Notes under the pieces: model-generated
Told to the model about the DNA's origin: nothing
The model's input: only the letters and a program-made list of their open reading frames with translations
The model's database searches: none
Position numbers and translations under genes: made by a program
Source: CAZBNB01 sp964493245
Lineage (GTDB): Bacteria; Pseudomonadota; Gammaproteobacteria; Legionellales; Legionellaceae
Direction of reading: 5' to 3'
DNA length: 64,000 nt
Assembly: GCA_964493245.1 (NCBI GenBank)
Contig: CAZBNB010000006.1
Span: 45,934 to 109,933 of the forward strand
Shown here: positions 54,001-62,211 of the stretch, in pieces
How the letters are laid out: the number at the start of each line of letters is the position of its first letter
Position numbering within the stretch: the first letter of the stretch is position 1

Positions 54001-54919
54001 CTTTACGAACGATAAAAGCTTTCTGGTCACACCCTCAAGACTTGACACCATACAGCGGATAGAAGCTTTTTTAACCACACGATCATTTAAACAAAATCAT
54101 GCAGTCAATTTACACTCTCAAATCGCTGGATTAATTAGTTTCATTTTAGAAGGTCCGCCAGGCGTTGGTAAAAGTGAATTGATCATGCGGGTTTTAAATC
54201 ATCATGGCTTTGTTAGAGGCTCAATGGATGCGCCATCTCAACATCATAATACGTATTATTATATGCCCGCAAATCTCGGATATAACGAGAAAATAGCGAT
54301 GCTGATTAAAGCATTTCATGAAGGCGCCATCGTCGTCATTGATGAGATAAACAGCGTTGCTATGATGGAAGCTTTTCTAAATAATCTGCAAATGGGTAAA
54401 GGACCCAATGGTGAAAATCCTACAAAACCCGGTTTTCTCATCATGGGAACCAGAAATCCTATCACCATGGATGGCCGACGTGCCGATACAAACGCAGAAG
54501 CAAGACGCGCGATGACTTGTCAAGTATCAGAATATCCCAATCATGAGCTGCATGAAATTTTATTAAACAAAAAAATACCAAAATATCAAGCAAGCGCTTT
54601 GGTTTATGGATACGAAAAAGCGAAAGAAGAGGCACAAGCGAACCCCACTGAACCGAAGCCCGTGGATCGCGATTTATTTAAATGCGCTGAAAATGTTATT
54701 TTAGTCAATAAAGCGGTGACAAAAGTACAACGTTGGTTTAAAAAACACACGCCTTTCTTTGAGCTAGCGTTACCTGATAACAAGAAAAAACAGCAAGAAA
54801 ATCATGACTTACTGATTAAAAAATCCATGTTTTCTTCAGAAGCGAGACCAACGAAGTCGTTGAATGAAAAAGTCGTTGAAACTAAAAAAAGTTGGTTTAA
54901 ATGGCCCTCTAGTCAGTAA
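48074..54919 (+). CDS. Giant LRR, transglutaminase-like, tandem AAA+ protein
   Basis: A 2281-aa single ORF. Residues 1-310 have no recognised domain. About 316-700 is a leucine-rich repeat array (LKRLVINTF, LKELNLGG, LTTLSLSG, LTHLTISN, LRKLAINC, IENLEIQY, LKSLMLMS). About 960-1050 is a transglutaminase-like core with Cys993 (GACRHRA), His1021 (CHAFIEV) and Asp1036 (NFDLGGYP). A 36-residue unit is duplicated at 1055-1126. AAA+ module 1 has Walker A GTTGVGKS (1755-1762) and Walker B FIDEA (Asp1800-Glu1801). Module 2 has GPPGVGKS (2027-2034), VIDEI (Asp2090-Glu2091) and sensor Asn2128 in GTRNP, like MoxR/dynein-related AAA proteins. No signal peptide or membrane segment. It starts 50 bp after ETF-QO with a poor ribosome-binding site. 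Probably a secreted effector or an intracellular defence or remodelling machine; the function is unknown. Confidence 0.85.
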   Translation: MPYPDYYYYHQETSEQHYTTVETGLLDPTRLINNEPFWIADTSSSDKQLPKTILLHNRFFPNIEKKYIQGEKLRQLIADGFVIYFPDKAGFTPLTTENLDYYFSTLKEFDATDDETVISNAIKALNIPQKQMLCLNYFEMRRLISNEPEATTELAASDIKNCHTDPMLLKAMGANDICIDILDPPLWFIGELLWTVKLYQGDEFIKPYELHAELSENRRFWLYSLDLNHTIKKELIDGNYLRNERSQLIYLHYPLTQSEMLKKKRAIFNAATTNIPATFKTNMTALSELESYKITMNMALLEQFDKEIDIHGKNPNQFEELTLDITDNNQTAFESLINYASEYGNLKRLVINTFTPSPPGTLNLSRLESLTIPTDIGRYIKEAHDFFQQAYGLKELNLGGYQAPLMAIFQLSQLKQLQSVTLSDETFTELDFKQLCINAPKLSKCKLSKLQWHDKSPPFDDLDLSRLTTLSLSGTFSFLTLKQLCAKAPHLSHLEIDCQAEWTDDANVLEKDWSFAHVTDLTIGQFKVSPGKVGIFLDNIISSCPSLTHLTISNEQDLSHEVFYVTKTLENLRKLAINCPYITNDSLLALISASPNIENLEIQYKDIQKLPTVSLPKLKSLMLMSCDQHSLQSLLSDAHQITFLVINLLTEVNEKPLTQTSLPHLTEIRIINTLPDPNGTMLLSLIKSTPNLRRFVMDTSQEIKAKTKEIRSELIKRLNKLEEFDEKDLSEDQDTIPPSFSTNKKSLSFFNSLFSGKSHTTPRLEKSIKKQSLQNPVKKMDADTAFKNSTFHCSRIFYGQQTFPYIWKNPPINMYRLQIYDILEINPNVCTQNDVFLLKSTPDAQLSPLATEPRLSHTDLFAAFKTRKEKNAQFFYGSHKLEINDTWQAIASLSANEILTDFHTFPETPIEWMKSKRDGLIYVRQPPGNQQNVSIQLSFILKIPVVKATLSEDIKKIIQRYQQFGVGDLSLPNKRCTGTAYADAIDEKKVGACRHRAIVCFRALKKQFPDLAVRINTNDCHAFIEVFDGHNWINFDLGGYPATLKIDDANKPGHYPDILKKAEINVLPQQDVLPQQSEAEPIENYAFEKPYPDILKKAEINVSAQQNVLPQQSEAEPIENYAFEKPLGDFFKTYYFKTHDQPAAKKPGLQAYLRSITKDFGCKRLITISNPAERVALIAHLRKQAESIQRPVFYVESPSDLVCASRYIKREGDKGYVTSGPGGPLHEFLTQHTDKANPPIIIVNYDSFKANDIVRLNSLLDANHHRNVDGTPLSAEAMVIGVMNPKAPGAYQGPDFYSRIDPHKITSCPFSQEQLEKELPEIPKTREQDDPTDSYVIELFNSPQWKEQLLGHWIMSDNQLIFKEGLLHNALLQHKPIVLKNAPWNDPDFCLFWTMTKLNYQKKNHKALIDYQQNGYDWDMLSQICIQQSEEPQTTEEHPLNTLLLPSFFHHYSVKNQEKNIYYQAGLLENYADKTCHIYVTHPLTKDQWAKLLTDCKAHRVKLALRCAKGVALPWLETMPPTATFNAPLNQNTQVMSSNDIDYLLHELHPSKESLVIDVSECGPTDLLDKINGQFDEKQKKFVFEKHKSYLEQALQRGKTIILKGKFSKELLEALTPLLLKRRNDANALGKLILLTNQDAPIAFYPERTERNITADDKRHALEKTHNQLDWMDFSEPFIKLEQRLDYLQRIDCKEGDNLAALSDRNWDGLRSLPRFKETPFSLRQANALAKAFQQQRVDEVDTILKTESFVFLAGTTGVGKSSFMHMRWPSKKNLFVGINALDSWIKADSRGQQRILFIDEANIGSHDWSMFEGLRNKPPTIFYKNKVWKIGPNHKVVFAGNPLHFGGERKVPALFEKYGHTCVFKPLPAEFLYTHVLEPLFEKSDLNTDEISEYFLSIYQWVRNLNHQTELISPRELSSMALFTLAYCKAHPEADPREVACFYAHQIAMNVIPSDLDKSAFLAHFPKTTFVPKTSFTNDKSFLVTPSRLDTIQRIEAFLTTRSFKQNHAVNLHSQIAGLISFILEGPPGVGKSELIMRVLNHHGFVRGSMDAPSQHHNTYYYMPANLGYNEKIAMLIKAFHEGAIVVIDEINSVAMMEAFLNNLQMGKGPNGENPTKPGFLIMGTRNPITMDGRRADTNAEARRAMTCQVSEYPNHELHEILLNKKIPKYQASALVYGYEKAKEEAQANPTEPKPVDRDLFKCAENVILVNKAVTKVQRWFKKHTPFFELALPDNKKKQQENHDLLIKKSMFSSEARPTKSLNEKVVETKKSWFKWPSSQ
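51236..51451 (+). repeat. 108-bp in-frame tandem duplication
   Basis: Two adjacent 108-bp units (51236-51343 and 51344-51451) differ at only a few bases. Each encodes 36 residues starting YPDILKKAEINV and ending IENYAFEKP, within the linker after the transglutaminase-like domain. A smaller LPQQ duplication (DVLPQQ) sits inside. The high identity points to a recent event. Confidence 0.9.
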
Positions 54920-54965
54920 AAAAAGCGCATGCCGTTTAATTAAGTCGCTATATGATGCCTGAATG

Positions 54966-55085
54966 GAAGCTTCTCTGGGTTGGGGCGTTCTTTAAGGACC
55001 GTTGCCCGCCAGGGATGGCGGGCAAAGAGCGACATGGATGTGTCTAGCGTGTCCTTAAAGAACACCCCCAACCCAGAGAAGCTTC
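54966..55085. repeat. 120-bp palindromic element family E
   Basis: 33-34 bp arms from GAAGCTTCTCTGGGTTGGGG at 54966 to its complement ending at 55085, with one indel. An inner hairpin TTGCCCGCC/GGCGGGCAA lies at 55002-55025. It occupies most of the 303-bp gap between the giant gene and the FabY-like gene; the first inner hairpin could act as a terminator. No second copy was noticed in the window, and nothing else in the gap looks coding. Confidence 0.7.
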
Positions 55086-55222
55086 TGGCACGATACTTTC
55101 CGCTACTTTTTGCGTCGTATTTTATGGAATAAACCTGTTTACCATGCCCATAAAAGTTGACAGCATAACGTTTGTGGACTAGGATTCAAGCCTTAGCAAA
55201 GTGAAATGAATTGTTGTGAATC

Positions 55223-57064
55223 ATGATCAAATTACCCGTTATTGTCGGTTTGGGAGGCATGAATGCTGCTGGTCGCACATCTGGCTTTCATAGTTACAAA
55301 CGGATAGTGTGTGAGGCGCTTTCAGCTGACGTATTGGAAAGCACTTGGAAAGATTTAGCAAACCGTATGGGGCTTGCTGATAAGACTCCGTCTTCGAACA
55401 TCGATCATATTCAACGCCACACATTGGTTCGTCGGATTGAAGCGTATGAGCCTAGCCAAATTCCTTGCAATCACAAAGCAACACTTGCAGACGCGCATGC
55501 TTCGTTGGTTGTTAAAAAATCAAAGCTATCGCAAGCTTTGTTAGACATCTGTCAAGTAGAATCCAACGATCAACACGATGCACACATTCGAATCAAAGCC
55601 CCTTTTGATTTATTAATTCCCGATACAGCGCCGGGTACCGTTTCCAGTGCTGGCTCGATCCCTACTGGCTTTGATCCTGGTGAGTTATACGCCTCACATC
55701 ACCATCCTCGCGGTTTAAAACTCGCAGTCTATGGTGCTTCAGATGCCTTAAAATCGCTGGGCTTATCTTGGGATGAAATCTTGAAACATATTCATCCTGA
55801 TGAAGTCGCCGTTTATGCTGGCAGTGGTTTAGGGCAAATTGATGAAAACTCAATGAGTGGATTAATTAGTCAACCGCTACAGGGTCACCGTATTAACTCC
55901 AAAATGTTAGCACTGTCTTTGGCTGAAATGCCGGCTGATTTTGTCAACAGTTATGTGATTAACAGTGTCGGTACCACCGGCAATAATATCGGCGCTTGCG
56001 CATCTTTTTTGTATAATTTGCGCGCGGGTATACAAGACATTCAAAACGGTAAAGCAAAAGTCGTTTTAGTCGGTAACGCGGAAGCACCCGTTGTGCCGGA
56101 AGTTGTAGAAGGTTTTCGCGTCATGGGAGCATTAGCAACCGATGAAAGCTTATGCGCCTTAGATAACACCGATACACCGAATCACCGCCGCGCCTGCCGC
56201 CCTTTTTCTACCAACTCAGGCTTTACTGTCGCTGAGTCAGTGCAATTTTTTGTACTGATGGAAGATGAGCTAGCACTTAAACTTGGCCTCACCATCTATG
56301 GCGCCGTCGCCGATGTGTTTGTGAATGCCGATGCAAATAAAAAATCCATTGCCAGCCCAGGTATTGGCAATTATATTACCGTAGCAAAAGCCGCGGCGCT
56401 AGCCAAAGCCATGCTTGGTGAAGAGGGTTTACAACAAACGTATGTGCAAGCACATGGTACAGGTACACCACAAAACCGCACAACCGAAAGCCATATTCTA
56501 AACGAAGTTGCCAAAACCTTTAATATTCAAAAATGGCCTGTCACCGCGGTGAAATCATATATTGGGCATTCTATCAGTGTCGCGGCTGGCGATCAGCTCG
56601 CGGCAACATTGGGCGTATGGCAATATGGATGGATTCCGGGCATTAAAACGATTGATCACATCGCCAGCGACGTCTATCAATCTCATCTCAATATTTTATG
56701 CGATCACCAATTTGTTGGTGAAAAAGGTGAGCGTATTTTAGCAACCATTATTAACTCCAAAGGATTTGGTGGCAATAATGCCTCTGCATTGATTTTATCA
56801 CCACAACAAACGCTGAAAATGCTTGAGAAAAAGCATGGCACAACGTTGCTTTCTGAATATGCTGAGCGTAACATCGCTGTTCAGGCTGCCAGCGCGCACA
56901 TGGATCAACAAATCGCTGCTGGTCATGAACAAGTTATCTATCAATTTGGTGAAACCGTAATGGATCAATCTTCGGTCACCTTAACGCAAAAAACAGTCCA
57001 TTTATCACAGTTTGCTATCTCAATTCCACTGCCAGTCAAGAATCCTTATATTGATTACGCTTAA
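55223..57064 (+). CDS. fabY: FabY-like beta-ketoacyl-ACP synthase
   Basis: A 613-aa condensing enzyme, much longer than FabB/FabF (about 410). Nucleophile Cys in GTTGNNIGACASFLYNL, first His in VQAHGTGTPQNRTTES and second in KSYIGHSISVAAG; GFGGNNASALIL closes the thiolase fold. The size and the N-terminal extension match the FabY type, which in Pseudomonas starts fatty acid synthesis from acetyl-CoA in place of FabH. That role here is inferred. It lies upstream of secA, outside any fab cluster. Confidence 0.8.
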   Translation: MIKLPVIVGLGGMNAAGRTSGFHSYKRIVCEALSADVLESTWKDLANRMGLADKTPSSNIDHIQRHTLVRRIEAYEPSQIPCNHKATLADAHASLVVKKSKLSQALLDICQVESNDQHDAHIRIKAPFDLLIPDTAPGTVSSAGSIPTGFDPGELYASHHHPRGLKLAVYGASDALKSLGLSWDEILKHIHPDEVAVYAGSGLGQIDENSMSGLISQPLQGHRINSKMLALSLAEMPADFVNSYVINSVGTTGNNIGACASFLYNLRAGIQDIQNGKAKVVLVGNAEAPVVPEVVEGFRVMGALATDESLCALDNTDTPNHRRACRPFSTNSGFTVAESVQFFVLMEDELALKLGLTIYGAVADVFVNADANKKSIASPGIGNYITVAKAAALAKAMLGEEGLQQTYVQAHGTGTPQNRTTESHILNEVAKTFNIQKWPVTAVKSYIGHSISVAAGDQLAATLGVWQYGWIPGIKTIDHIASDVYQSHLNILCDHQFVGEKGERILATIINSKGFGGNNASALILSPQQTLKMLEKKHGTTLLSEYAERNIAVQAASAHMDQQIAAGHEQVIYQFGETVMDQSSVTLTQKTVHLSQFAISIPLPVKNPYIDYA

Positions 57065-57065
57065 A

Positions 57066-57241
57066 ACAGGGCAAACGCATCTAATCTTATTAGATAAAGT
57101 TATTTTATCTACGTTCTACGCTTTATGCGCGGAATCCAGATTACAATATTGATTAAGATTGTATGGATACTGCGCACAAAGCGCAAGATGTAGCCCTCAA
57201 AGCGGTAATTTGTGTTCAAAAACCAAATGCGTTTGCCCTGT
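57066..57241. repeat. 176-bp palindromic element between fabY and secA
   Basis: Perfect 15-bp ends ACAGGGCAAACGCAT (57066-57080) and ATGCGTTTGCCCTGT (57227-57241). The centre is also symmetrical (CGCTTTATGCGC / GCGCACAAAGCG around ATTACAATATTGATTAAGATTGTAT). It starts 2 bp after the fabY stop. Arms between the ends and the centre pair poorly. Non-coding. Confidence 0.65.
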
Positions 57242-57318
57242 GATTAAAACGTTTTCCTTGAGAAATACTGAGAATTCTAGTACATTAACCGACTTTAGGA
57301 CTCGAGAATCATAGGGTT

Positions 57319-60054
57319 ATGCTCACCACACTCATTAAACGAATTTTTGGGAGTCGCAACGACAGAACTTTGCGACAAATGGAAAAAATAGTTCAAACAA
57401 TTAATGCCCTCGAACCTGAATTAAAAGCCTGTTCAGACGCTGAGCTCGCAGCGAAAACGACCGATTTTAAAATGCGTCTGGCAAACAATCAAACGTTAAA
57501 CGATATCCTACCCGAAGCGTTTGCCGTTGTCAGAGAAGCCTCTGTCCGCACATTGGGCCTGCGTCATTTCGATGTACAATTAATCGGCGGTATGGTTTTA
57601 AACGCCGGCAAAATCGCAGAAATGCGTACCGGGGAAGGGAAAACCTTGGTTGCTACCCTGCCCGCCTATTTGAACGCACTGACAGGAAAAGGCGTACATG
57701 TCGTCACCGTCAATGATTATTTGGCAAAACGTGATAGTGAGTGGATGAAGCCCGTTTTTGAGTTTTTAGGTTTAACCGTTGGCGTGATTTACCCCGATAT
57801 GCCACAAAACGATAAACGTGCCGCTTACAAAACTGATATTGTGTATGGAACCAATAACGAATTTGGTTTTGATTATTTGCGCGATAACATGGCCTTTAGT
57901 TTGGCAGACAAAGTACAACATGCGCTTAATTTTGCCATTATCGATGAAGTTGATTCTATTTTAATCGATGAGGCACGCACCCCGCTCATTATCTCCGGCG
58001 CAGCAGAAGACAGCTCGGCCCTGTACATAAAAATCAACGAATTAATTCCACAATTAAAACAGCAGCAACAGAAAGAAGACGAGGCTGAAGGTAAAGACGG
58101 TGACGGTGACTACACTATTGATGAAAAACAAAAACAGGCACATTTAACTGAAGCAGGTCATCAAAAAGTAGAAGAGCTACTCACCAAAGCAGGCTTATTA
58201 GTCGAAGGCGAAAGTCTCTATCATGCAAGCAATATTATCTTGATGCATCATGTCAACGCGGCATTACGCGCACATGCCATGTACCACCGCGACGTTGAAT
58301 ACATTGTACAAAATAACCAAGTGGTCATTGTCGATGAACACACTGGGCGTACCATGCCTGGACGTCGCTGGTCAGATGGTTTACATCAAGCGATTGAAGC
58401 CAAAGAGCGTGTTCATATTCAAAATGAAAATCAAACATTAGCATCCATTACATTCCAAAACTTTTTTAGACTGTATCAAAAACTATCTGGTATGACTGGT
58501 ACAGCAGATACAGAAGCCTATGAGTTCCAACAAATTTATAACCTAGACGTCGTGGTTATTCCCACGAATAAAACCATGCAACGTAAAGACGAAGCAGATT
58601 TGGTTTACTTAACCCAACAAGATAAATATGAAGCGCTCATTCACGATATTCGTGCATGTGTCGAGCGCCAACAGCCTGTTCTTGTCGGAACAGCGTCCAT
58701 TGAGGCATCCGAATTACTCAGTAACCTTTTACAAAAAGCCAAAGTGAAACACCAAGTGTTAAATGCTAAGTTTCATGAAAAAGAAGCACATATTATCGCA
58801 GAGGCAGGACGTCCAGGTGTTGTCACGATTGCGACTAATATGGCAGGCCGAGGAACGGATATCGTCTTAGGTGGTAGCCTTGCTGCAGAATTGGCCAAGC
58901 TCTCTCCAGAAGCCAACGAAGCTGAACGTCAAACCGTCAGACAAGAATGGCAAACCCGACATGAAGCTGTTTTAAAAGCCGGTGGATTACGCATCATTGG
59001 TTCCGAGCGTCATGAGTCAAGACGGATTGATAATCAATTGCGCGGTCGATCTGGTCGTCAAGGCGACCCTGGCAGCACGCGTTTTTATCTTTCACTTGAT
59101 GATAACCTCATGCGTATTTTTGCGTCTGACCGTGTGGCTTCGATTATGAAGCGCTTGGGTATGGAATCAGGAGAGCCGATTGAACATGGCCTGGTCACCA
59201 AAGCCATAGAAAATGCACAACGTAAACTAGAAGGCCATCATTTTGATATTCGTAAACAATTATTGGGCTACGATAACGTCGCCAATGATCAACGAAAAGT
59301 GATTTATGCTCAGCGCGCCACCATCATGGCCATGCAAGATGCCGGTGAAGTCATTGACTCTATGCGTGAGGATGTGGTGGATCACCTGGTTGATCAATAT
59401 ATCCCACCGCAAAGCATGGAAGATCAATGGAATATCGCTGGTTTAACACAAATCCTTGCTGAAGATTTTAAATTACAAGCCCCTGTTCAAGCATGGATTG
59501 ATGCTGATCATGCTATTCAGTCTGAACAAATCAAACTGAAAATGTTGGCTTGCTTTAAAGAAGCTTATCAAGAGCGCGAGCAGACATTGGGCCGTGAAAT
59601 GTTAGCACAATTTGAAAAATCGCTGATTCTACAAACACTGGACAATCACTGGCGCGAGCACTTGGCCGCGATGGATTATTTGCGTCAAGGCATTCATTTG
59701 CGTGGCTATGCACAGAAAGATCCAAAACAAGAATACAAGCGCGAGGCTTTTAACTTGTTCACATCGATGCTAAGCACGTTAAAATACGATGTGATTCAAC
59801 TACATGCTTCTGTACAAATTGCCACAGAACAAGATGTTGATCTCATTGAAGCACAACGCCGATCTGAATCAAATTTTAACTTACAACTCATTCATGAGGA
59901 CAGTGAAGATCCCTCGTTAGCAGAACAAGATGAATATCAAGCATCGACTGTCACCACTATTCGCCGTGACGAGCGCAAAGTGGGACGCAATGATCCTTGT
60001 TTGTGTGGTTCAGGATTAAAATACAAAAATTGCCATGGCAGTATCCATGCCTAG
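57319..60054 (+). CDS. secA: Preprotein translocase ATPase SecA
   Basis: A 911-aa motor of the Sec pathway. Walker A MRTGEGKTLVATLPAYL near residue 102, Walker B IDEVDSILIDEARTPLIISG, the preprotein cross-linking domain with YHRDVEYIVQNNQVVIVDEHTGR, the second RecA fold with ATNMAGRGTDI and RGRSGRQGDPGSTRFYLSL, and the C-terminal zinc motif CLCGSGLKYKNCHG. Slightly longer than E. coli SecA. No secM lies upstream; the 5' gap holds a palindrome instead. Confidence 0.97.
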   Translation: MLTTLIKRIFGSRNDRTLRQMEKIVQTINALEPELKACSDAELAAKTTDFKMRLANNQTLNDILPEAFAVVREASVRTLGLRHFDVQLIGGMVLNAGKIAEMRTGEGKTLVATLPAYLNALTGKGVHVVTVNDYLAKRDSEWMKPVFEFLGLTVGVIYPDMPQNDKRAAYKTDIVYGTNNEFGFDYLRDNMAFSLADKVQHALNFAIIDEVDSILIDEARTPLIISGAAEDSSALYIKINELIPQLKQQQQKEDEAEGKDGDGDYTIDEKQKQAHLTEAGHQKVEELLTKAGLLVEGESLYHASNIILMHHVNAALRAHAMYHRDVEYIVQNNQVVIVDEHTGRTMPGRRWSDGLHQAIEAKERVHIQNENQTLASITFQNFFRLYQKLSGMTGTADTEAYEFQQIYNLDVVVIPTNKTMQRKDEADLVYLTQQDKYEALIHDIRACVERQQPVLVGTASIEASELLSNLLQKAKVKHQVLNAKFHEKEAHIIAEAGRPGVVTIATNMAGRGTDIVLGGSLAAELAKLSPEANEAERQTVRQEWQTRHEAVLKAGGLRIIGSERHESRRIDNQLRGRSGRQGDPGSTRFYLSLDDNLMRIFASDRVASIMKRLGMESGEPIEHGLVTKAIENAQRKLEGHHFDIRKQLLGYDNVANDQRKVIYAQRATIMAMQDAGEVIDSMREDVVDHLVDQYIPPQSMEDQWNIAGLTQILAEDFKLQAPVQAWIDADHAIQSEQIKLKMLACFKEAYQEREQTLGREMLAQFEKSLILQTLDNHWREHLAAMDYLRQGIHLRGYAQKDPKQEYKREAFNLFTSMLSTLKYDVIQLHASVQIATEQDVDLIEAQRRSESNFNLQLIHEDSEDPSLAEQDEYQASTVTTIRRDERKVGRNDPCLCGSGLKYKNCHGSIHA

Positions 60055-60102
60055 TAATCGTTCAGGGGGAATACTTGAACCTCGGGAACGCGGCGGGGCT
60101 AC

Positions 60103-60501
60103 ATGCCTAGCCTACAAGTAGCCGTGGGCGTCATTTTTGACGCTCAACAGCATATCTTAATAGCCCAGCGCCCTTCCCATGTTGCACATGGAGGCTACTG
60201 GGAGTTTCCTGGCGGAAAAATCGAGGTTGGTGAAACACCTGAGCAAGCCTTATACCGTGAAATCCAAGAAGAAGTGGGTCTTTTGATTCAAAAAGCACAA
60301 TTATTCAAAGAAATTGAGCACACTTATCACGACAAACAAGTTCGATTATTTGTTTTTTACGTCACACAATTTCAAGGTACCGCTGCTTGTCTTGCACAAC
60401 AACCGGAATTACGCTGGGTCAACTCACAACAACTGAATCAATATAAATTCCCTGAAGCCAATTTATCTATTGTTACAGATTTATATCGCCAAAATATTTG
60501 A
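60103..60501 (+). CDS. mutT: 8-oxo-dGTP diphosphatase MutT
   Basis: A 132-aa NUDIX hydrolase. The NUDIX box GGKIEVGETPEQALYREIQEEVGLL is complete (Gx5Ex7REUxEExGU), and the N-terminal LQVAVGVIFDAQQHILIAQRP resembles MutT. Cleans 8-oxo-dGTP from the nucleotide pool, complementing MutY at 22562. It follows secA by 48 bp, as in many gammaproteobacteria. Confidence 0.93.
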   Translation: MPSLQVAVGVIFDAQQHILIAQRPSHVAHGGYWEFPGGKIEVGETPEQALYREIQEEVGLLIQKAQLFKEIEHTYHDKQVRLFVFYVTQFQGTAACLAQQPELRWVNSQQLNQYKFPEANLSIVTDLYRQNI

Positions 60502-60597
60502 TGAACAACATACCTGCCTTACACTGACATTTTTCACAAAACCTAAGTGTTCACACTCAATGACACTACGTTAAAAAATATTAGGGTGTACTTTGTC

Positions 60598-60617
60598 ATC
60601 CCCGCGTAGGCGGGGAT
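60598..60617. repeat. ATCCCCGC hairpin repeat
   Basis: ATCCCCGC (60598-60605) pairs with GCGGGGAT (60610-60617), the style of a short extragenic palindrome, between the convergent mutT and helical orphan genes. It could serve as a terminator. A similar CCCCGCG hairpin is at 62644. Confidence 0.5.
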
Positions 60618-60666
60618 CTAGTAAGTGTTCGCTCCGCAAGAGGGAGCAGCGTAATTTTCGAACAAT

Positions 60667-62136
60667 TTATCTTCTGTTTACAGGCGCTACAGACGGTTCT
60701 GATGATATTAAAGACTCATCGTGCTTGTTAGCATCATGAACATATTTCTTAAAGTGTTGATAATGACCACGAATGCGAGAGAGTGGCTCATTCAACATCT
60801 CAATCGTCTGGTGATCTGAGCTCCGCTTCACCTCATCAAAGCATTCGCCATATGTCCTTTCTGGCGAGGCAACAATTTTTTGCATCCAACGATCTAAAAA
60901 ACTGGATTTTAATTTTGCCCTAGAAGATTTTTCTTTTTGATTGTCATAGCGCGAAATCAGCTTTGAATAATCGACTGACATAGACTCTGATAGTGGTTGA
61001 TCGATACGTTTAAGGCTCGCGTCAATATACGTTTTCAAATAATCAAAGTTGTTTTGTGTTTTCTGAAAGCCACTTAGATGTTGTTCTAACCCTTGTAAAA
61101 TAGATTTTTTTCTCTCTGGATACTCCTCAAGCATAGAGGTCAGTGATCGTCGAAACATCGCAAAACTGTCTGCATTTTTTGTTTTAACAAGCGCACTCAT
61201 GTGGGTTTTAAGTTTACTGAGCTTATCGTCATATAACTTTTTCCCATACATTGGCTCAAAAAAAAGCGCGTTACTTTCTTCAAAAATACTTTGACGACGA
61301 TATGTGTTTACTCGTTCAAGACGATCCGGACTGGTAGCACCGGAAGCAATATCCTCAAACATATCGGGCAAAATGCTCTTTAAAACATGACTACGAAGAA
61401 CGTTCGCGACCTCTTTAATTCGCTTAAAAAGATCAGGACGACGATCATGATGCAAACTATAAATTTCTAATTGAATTAAGAACGCATATTGACTAAAACG
61501 AGCAGGATCTTGCTCAAATTCACCTATATGCTTCACCCATTTTGCGGGAATATCCAAACTCATATCAAAGTCATTTAAGCTTTGTGGTAAATTTTTAAAC
61601 GACGCTAAAGTCTCCTGAGTAGGCCTAATCAGTGACGGTAATCCAGCATCCACGTGTATATCATTTGAGTATAAAACTTTTCTGACTTTAATAATTGCTT
61701 CGCTGAGAAGCTTAGATTGCTTTTCACATGCACCGGATCCAGGAAGGCTTTGTGGAATAGCATCTGGCTTGAGACTCTTAAGTATCAGCTCAAAAAACGA
61801 AATGACCGCATCATGAATTTCGTTTTTTTGATGCTGTAAACAGCGTAACTCCATTAATTGATGTACGTAACTCGTCAAATTATTTAAACGGGTGTTCAGC
61901 TCTTCTTCTTGAGATCCATGTAAGTCAAAATCTCGTGGACGAATGGTGATTGCGTGAATGTGACTTAATAATGGGTATAAACGTATTAACTCCCCTGTAT
62001 TAGTTAAAGGCTGTAGCACGAGTGGTACAGCAAACGACATATTATCACGCCCGCCTATCCACATCTCTTCTTTAACTACTCTTGATTCTAGTGGTTGTTC
62101 AGTGTGATCGTATTTTTTTTCTTCCGCATAATTCAT
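60667..62136 (-). CDS. Uncharacterised helical protein, effector candidate
   Basis: A 489-aa protein predicted from composition to be mostly alpha-helical, with many charged Leu-rich segments (SQEEELNTRLNNLTSYVHQLMEL, DDKLSKLKTHMSALVKTKN). There is no signal peptide, membrane segment or enzyme motif that I recognise. It ends in a hydrophilic Ser/Glu-containing tail. Its position beside a Cys-rich secreted protein and another helical orphan, outside any operon, resembles effector loci of intracellular bacteria, but there is no direct evidence. ATG 62136 has GGATGATAAACG upstream (weak GGAT). Confidence 0.5.
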   Translation of the reverse strand: MNYAEEKKYDHTEQPLESRVVKEEMWIGGRDNMSFAVPLVLQPLTNTGELIRLYPLLSHIHAITIRPRDFDLHGSQEEELNTRLNNLTSYVHQLMELRCLQHQKNEIHDAVISFFELILKSLKPDAIPQSLPGSGACEKQSKLLSEAIIKVRKVLYSNDIHVDAGLPSLIRPTQETLASFKNLPQSLNDFDMSLDIPAKWVKHIGEFEQDPARFSQYAFLIQLEIYSLHHDRRPDLFKRIKEVANVLRSHVLKSILPDMFEDIASGATSPDRLERVNTYRRQSIFEESNALFFEPMYGKKLYDDKLSKLKTHMSALVKTKNADSFAMFRRSLTSMLEEYPERKKSILQGLEQHLSGFQKTQNNFDYLKTYIDASLKRIDQPLSESMSVDYSKLISRYDNQKEKSSRAKLKSSFLDRWMQKIVASPERTYGECFDEVKRSSDHQTIEMLNEPLSRIRGHYQHFKKYVHDANKHDESLISSEPSVAPVNRR

Positions 62137-62211
62137 GATCGTTTATCATCCTTTTTTATGTCTCTCGCTGTAAATAACCTTAACTTAGCAAGTAACGTTT
62201 TCTATGAATCA

